This document shows positions 43,334 through 45,217 of a DNA stretch of 45,217 bases, piece after piece. The stretch is from Arachnia propionica. GTDB taxonomy: Bacteria; Actinomycetota; Actinomycetes; Propionibacteriales; Propionibacteriaceae. The notes beneath the pieces were generated by a model, which made no database searches, was not told the origin of the DNA, and saw nothing but the letters and a program-made list of their open reading frames with translations. The DNA lies in NCBI RefSeq assembly GCF_003932785.1, contig NZ_RQYT01000022.1, forward strand, positions 1 to 45,217, in the 5' to 3' direction. Made by a program: the position numbers and the translations under genes. The first letter of the stretch is position 1. Each line of letters starts with the position of its first letter.

Positions 43334-44844
43334 CTGACCTCCTGGGTTGGGGTGGCGAGGGCGTCGAGGTCATCGACCCCTTCACATGCGGCCTCGCGGA
43401 GCAGCTGCTCCTGACCGCGGGGCACCTCGATGGGGTATCGACCGTCGAAGCAGGCCCGGCACAGCTCGGACGGGGCCTGGTGGGTGGCCTCGGTGAGGGC
43501 GTCGAGGGAGATGAAACCCAGCGAATCGGCCCCGATGGACCGGCAGATGGCGTCGACGGTGAGTCCGGGAGCGATGAGTTCGGCCCGGGTGGCGAAGTCG
43601 ATGCCGTAGAAGCAGGGCCATTCCACGGGTGGTGAGGAGATCCGGACGTGGACCTCCTTCGCCCCGGCCTCACGCAGCATCCTGACGAGGGCCCGCTGGG
43701 TGTTGCCGCGCACGATGGAGTCGTCGACCACCACGAGCCGCTTCCCTGCGATGACCTCCTTCAAGGGGTTGAGCTTGAGCCGGATCCCGAGTTGGCGGAT
43801 GGTCTGGCTGGGCTGGATGAAGGTGCGGCCGACGTAGGCGTTCTTCACCAGCCCGAGCCCGAAGGGGATGCCCGATGCCTCGGCGTAGCCGACCGCCGAT
43901 GGGGTCCCGGAGTCGGGGGTGGGGATGACGAGGTCGGCCTCGACGGGATGCTGCCGGGCGAGGATCCGGCCGATCTCGACACGGGTGGCGTGGACGGAAC
44001 GGCCGGAGATCGTCGTGTCGGGACGGGCGAGATAGACGTACTCGAACAGGCAGCCCTTGGGAGCGGCATCGGCGAAGCGCCGACTGCGCAGGCCCGCCTC
44101 GTCGATGGCGATGAACTCGCCGGGTTCGACCTCCCGCACGAAGCTGGCCCCGACGATGTCGAGGGCGGCGGTCTCGGAGGCGACCACCCAGCCCGCCGCG
44201 AGCCGTCCGAGGACGAGCGGCCTGACCCCTTGTGGGTCGCGTGCCGCGAACAGGGTGGTCTCGTTCATGAAGGTCAGGCAGAAGGCCCCCTTGAGGCGGG
44301 GCAGCACCTTGAGGGCGACCTGGTCGATGGGTTCGTCGCCGAAGGAGGCCATGAGGGCCGTGACGAGCGAGGTGTCGTTGGTCGAATCCATGGTCTTCTT
44401 CTCCGGAACGCGGAGTTCCGGGTCCAACTCATGGAGCCACTCGGCCAGTTCCTCGGTGTTGGTGAGGTTGCCGTTGTGGGCGAGCGCGATCCCGCCGCGA
44501 TGGGTGGCGCGGAACGTCGGCTGGGCGTTGTGCCAGACGGAGGCCCCCGTCGTTGAGTAGCGGGTGTGGCCGATACCGAGCCTGCCCTTGAGGGAGCTCA
44601 GGGTGGCCTCGTCGAAGACCTGGGAGACGAGCCCCATGTCCTTGAAGACGGTGATCCGGTTGCCGGTGGAGACGGCGATGCCGGCGGATTCCTGGCCGCG
44701 GTGCTGGAGCGCGAAGAGCCCGTAGTAGGTCAGCTGGGCGACGTCCTCGGCGGGCGCGAACACCCCGAAGACGCCGCAGGCGTCCTTGGGCCCGTGGTCG
44801 ACGGGGTCCAGATCCAGGGAGAGTCGTCCGTCCGGTCGCAGCAC
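43330..44844 (-). CDS. purF: Amidophosphoribosyltransferase
   Basis: A 504-residue first enzyme of purine synthesis, making phosphoribosylamine from PRPP and glutamine. The nucleophile is Cys23 in KDACGVFGVF, after a propeptide that should be removed. YGLFALQHRGQESAGIA is the glutaminase hallmark. The PRPP loop is VVVDDSIVRGNT near 370. C-terminal cysteines, for example in LCRACFDG, agree with the Fe-S class. The start is GTG at 44844; TAGGCT (44851-44856, minus strand) lies 6 nt upstream, so translation is probably leaderless from GTG. Confidence 0.97.
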   Translation of the reverse strand: MLRPDGRLSLDLDPVDHGPKDACGVFGVFAPAEDVAQLTYYGLFALQHRGQESAGIAVSTGNRITVFKDMGLVSQVFDEATLSSLKGRLGIGHTRYSTTGASVWHNAQPTFRATHRGGIALAHNGNLTNTEELAEWLHELDPELRVPEKKTMDSTNDTSLVTALMASFGDEPIDQVALKVLPRLKGAFCLTFMNETTLFAARDPQGVRPLVLGRLAAGWVVASETAALDIVGASFVREVEPGEFIAIDEAGLRSRRFADAAPKGCLFEYVYLARPDTTISGRSVHATRVEIGRILARQHPVEADLVIPTPDSGTPSAVGYAEASGIPFGLGLVKNAYVGRTFIQPSQTIRQLGIRLKLNPLKEVIAGKRLVVVDDSIVRGNTQRALVRMLREAGAKEVHVRISSPPVEWPCFYGIDFATRAELIAPGLTVDAICRSIGADSLGFISLDALTEATHQAPSELCRACFDGRYPIEVPRGQEQLLREAACEGVDDLDALATPTQEVR

Positions 44845-44850
44845 GCGTTC

Positions 44851-44856
44851 AGCCTA
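44851..44856 (-). promoter_or_regulatory. -10 box TAGGCT of purF-purM
   Basis: TAGGCT, then GAACGC, then the GTG start. It is the one clear GTG example of the leaderless pattern here. Confidence 0.6.
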
Positions 44857-45038
44857 TCGCCCTCACCCCGGAAACCCTGCACATGCGCGGCGGATGCCTC
44901 GCGGGAGCGCTGACAGGGCACTTGCGCCGCGTATTTGCAGGTCTACCCGGAGTCTCCAGCTCACCCGCATCCTTCACCCGCTCAGCGAGCTGCACCACCG
45001 GAGCTCCAGGTTGCGGGCCCGAAACTGTCTTGGCGCGG

Positions 45039-45128
45039 GTTCGCCTGTGCTGGGTGTGGCTCGCCTGCCTTGACGGCGGCTCGCCTGTCCAACTAGACAG
45101 GCGATTTGAATCGGCAGGCGTTTCCGAT
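45039..45128. repeat. Family B phased repeat array, truncated copy
   Basis: TCGCCTG occurs at 45041, 45061 and 45081 (20 bp apart), then CAGGCG at 45098 and 45115. Much of it matches 30370-30460 nearly base for base (for example CTGGGTGTGGCTCGCCTGCC). After GCGTTTCCGAT the match stops, where the 30350 copy continues with two more units. The 190 bp between purF and this array show no gene. Confidence 0.75.
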
Positions 45129-45217
45129 GTGATGTCTCAGGAGATCGGTGACAGTTCTGCCTCAGGACATCGGTGACGTTTCTTGTGTCAGGACATCGGT
45201 GACGGAGTGGGTGTAGA
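45129..45217. mobile_element. Left end of an insertion sequence, partial
   Basis: Three direct copies of TCAGGACATCGGTGAC lie at 45137-45152 (one mismatch), 45162-45177 and 45188-45203, spaced 25 and 26 bp. Such repeats resemble the transposase-binding ends of IS481-like elements in actinobacteria. The element begins exactly where the family B array is cut off. A transposase gene should start just past the window edge. The IS family is from memory and unproven. Confidence 0.6.

Overview
The window is high-GC, gene-dense DNA from an actinobacterium, most likely a member of the Propionibacteriaceae (Tessaracoccus/Arachnia-like). The signs are a DUF222-HNH gene, a DUF3073 protein, a monomeric NADP isocitrate dehydrogenase, a succinyl-CoA:acetate-type CoA-transferase, a 6C-type small RNA, and many start codons placed 6-8 nt after a TAnnnT -10 box (leaderless genes). 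The genus is inferred from gene content, not proven.

Layout. 1-3600: AAA ATPase and DUF222-HNH nuclease among copies of a palindromic intergenic repeat (family A). 3600-8107 (minus): ABC-2 exporter, two-component system and RNA 2'-phosphotransferase. 8144-11903 (plus): beta-propeller protein, RsmC-like methyltransferase and HtrA-like protease. 11887-16813 (minus): Lpl-type sugar ABC importer with a GH29 fucosidase, preceded by a perfect LacI-type palindrome. 17096-22048: SerB, CoA-transferase, 2H phosphoesterase (minus), M20 amidohydrolase and a small membrane protein. 22055-25237 (minus): methionine importer MetQ-MetI-MetN and an orphan PemK/MazF-like protein. About 25284-25414: 6C RNA. 25547-30191: MFS transporter, a KDPG-aldolase-like protein lacking its catalytic residues, an Ig-like membrane protein and an SH3b/peptidase-like wall protein. 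30350-30500: a phased 20-bp repeat array (family B). 30587-34949: Pgi, a DUF218 protein, tRNA-Phe, tRNA-Asp, tRNA-Glu, a GNAT acetyltransferase and a ribokinase-like kinase. 34953-38673: small Cys protein, alpha/beta hydrolase, DUF3073 protein and Idh. 38902-42268: a four-gene operon (3-TM protein, processive GT2 synthase, membrane-tethered PIG-L deacetylase, ATP-grasp ligase). 42293-44844 (minus): PurM and PurF. 44845-45217: a third family B array, cut by what looks like the end of an insertion sequence that runs off the window.

The best candidate for an undescribed system is the 38902-42268 operon. It looks like a tightly coupled amino-sugar glycan pathway in which the sugar is polymerised, de-N-acetylated by a membrane-anchored enzyme and perhaps modified by an ATP-dependent ligase. 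The free-standing 3-TM protein resembles the membrane anchor of the deacetylase. Other notable signals are the phased family B arrays, a LexA-like box inside the promoter of the HNH gene, and the catalytically dead aldolase fold.
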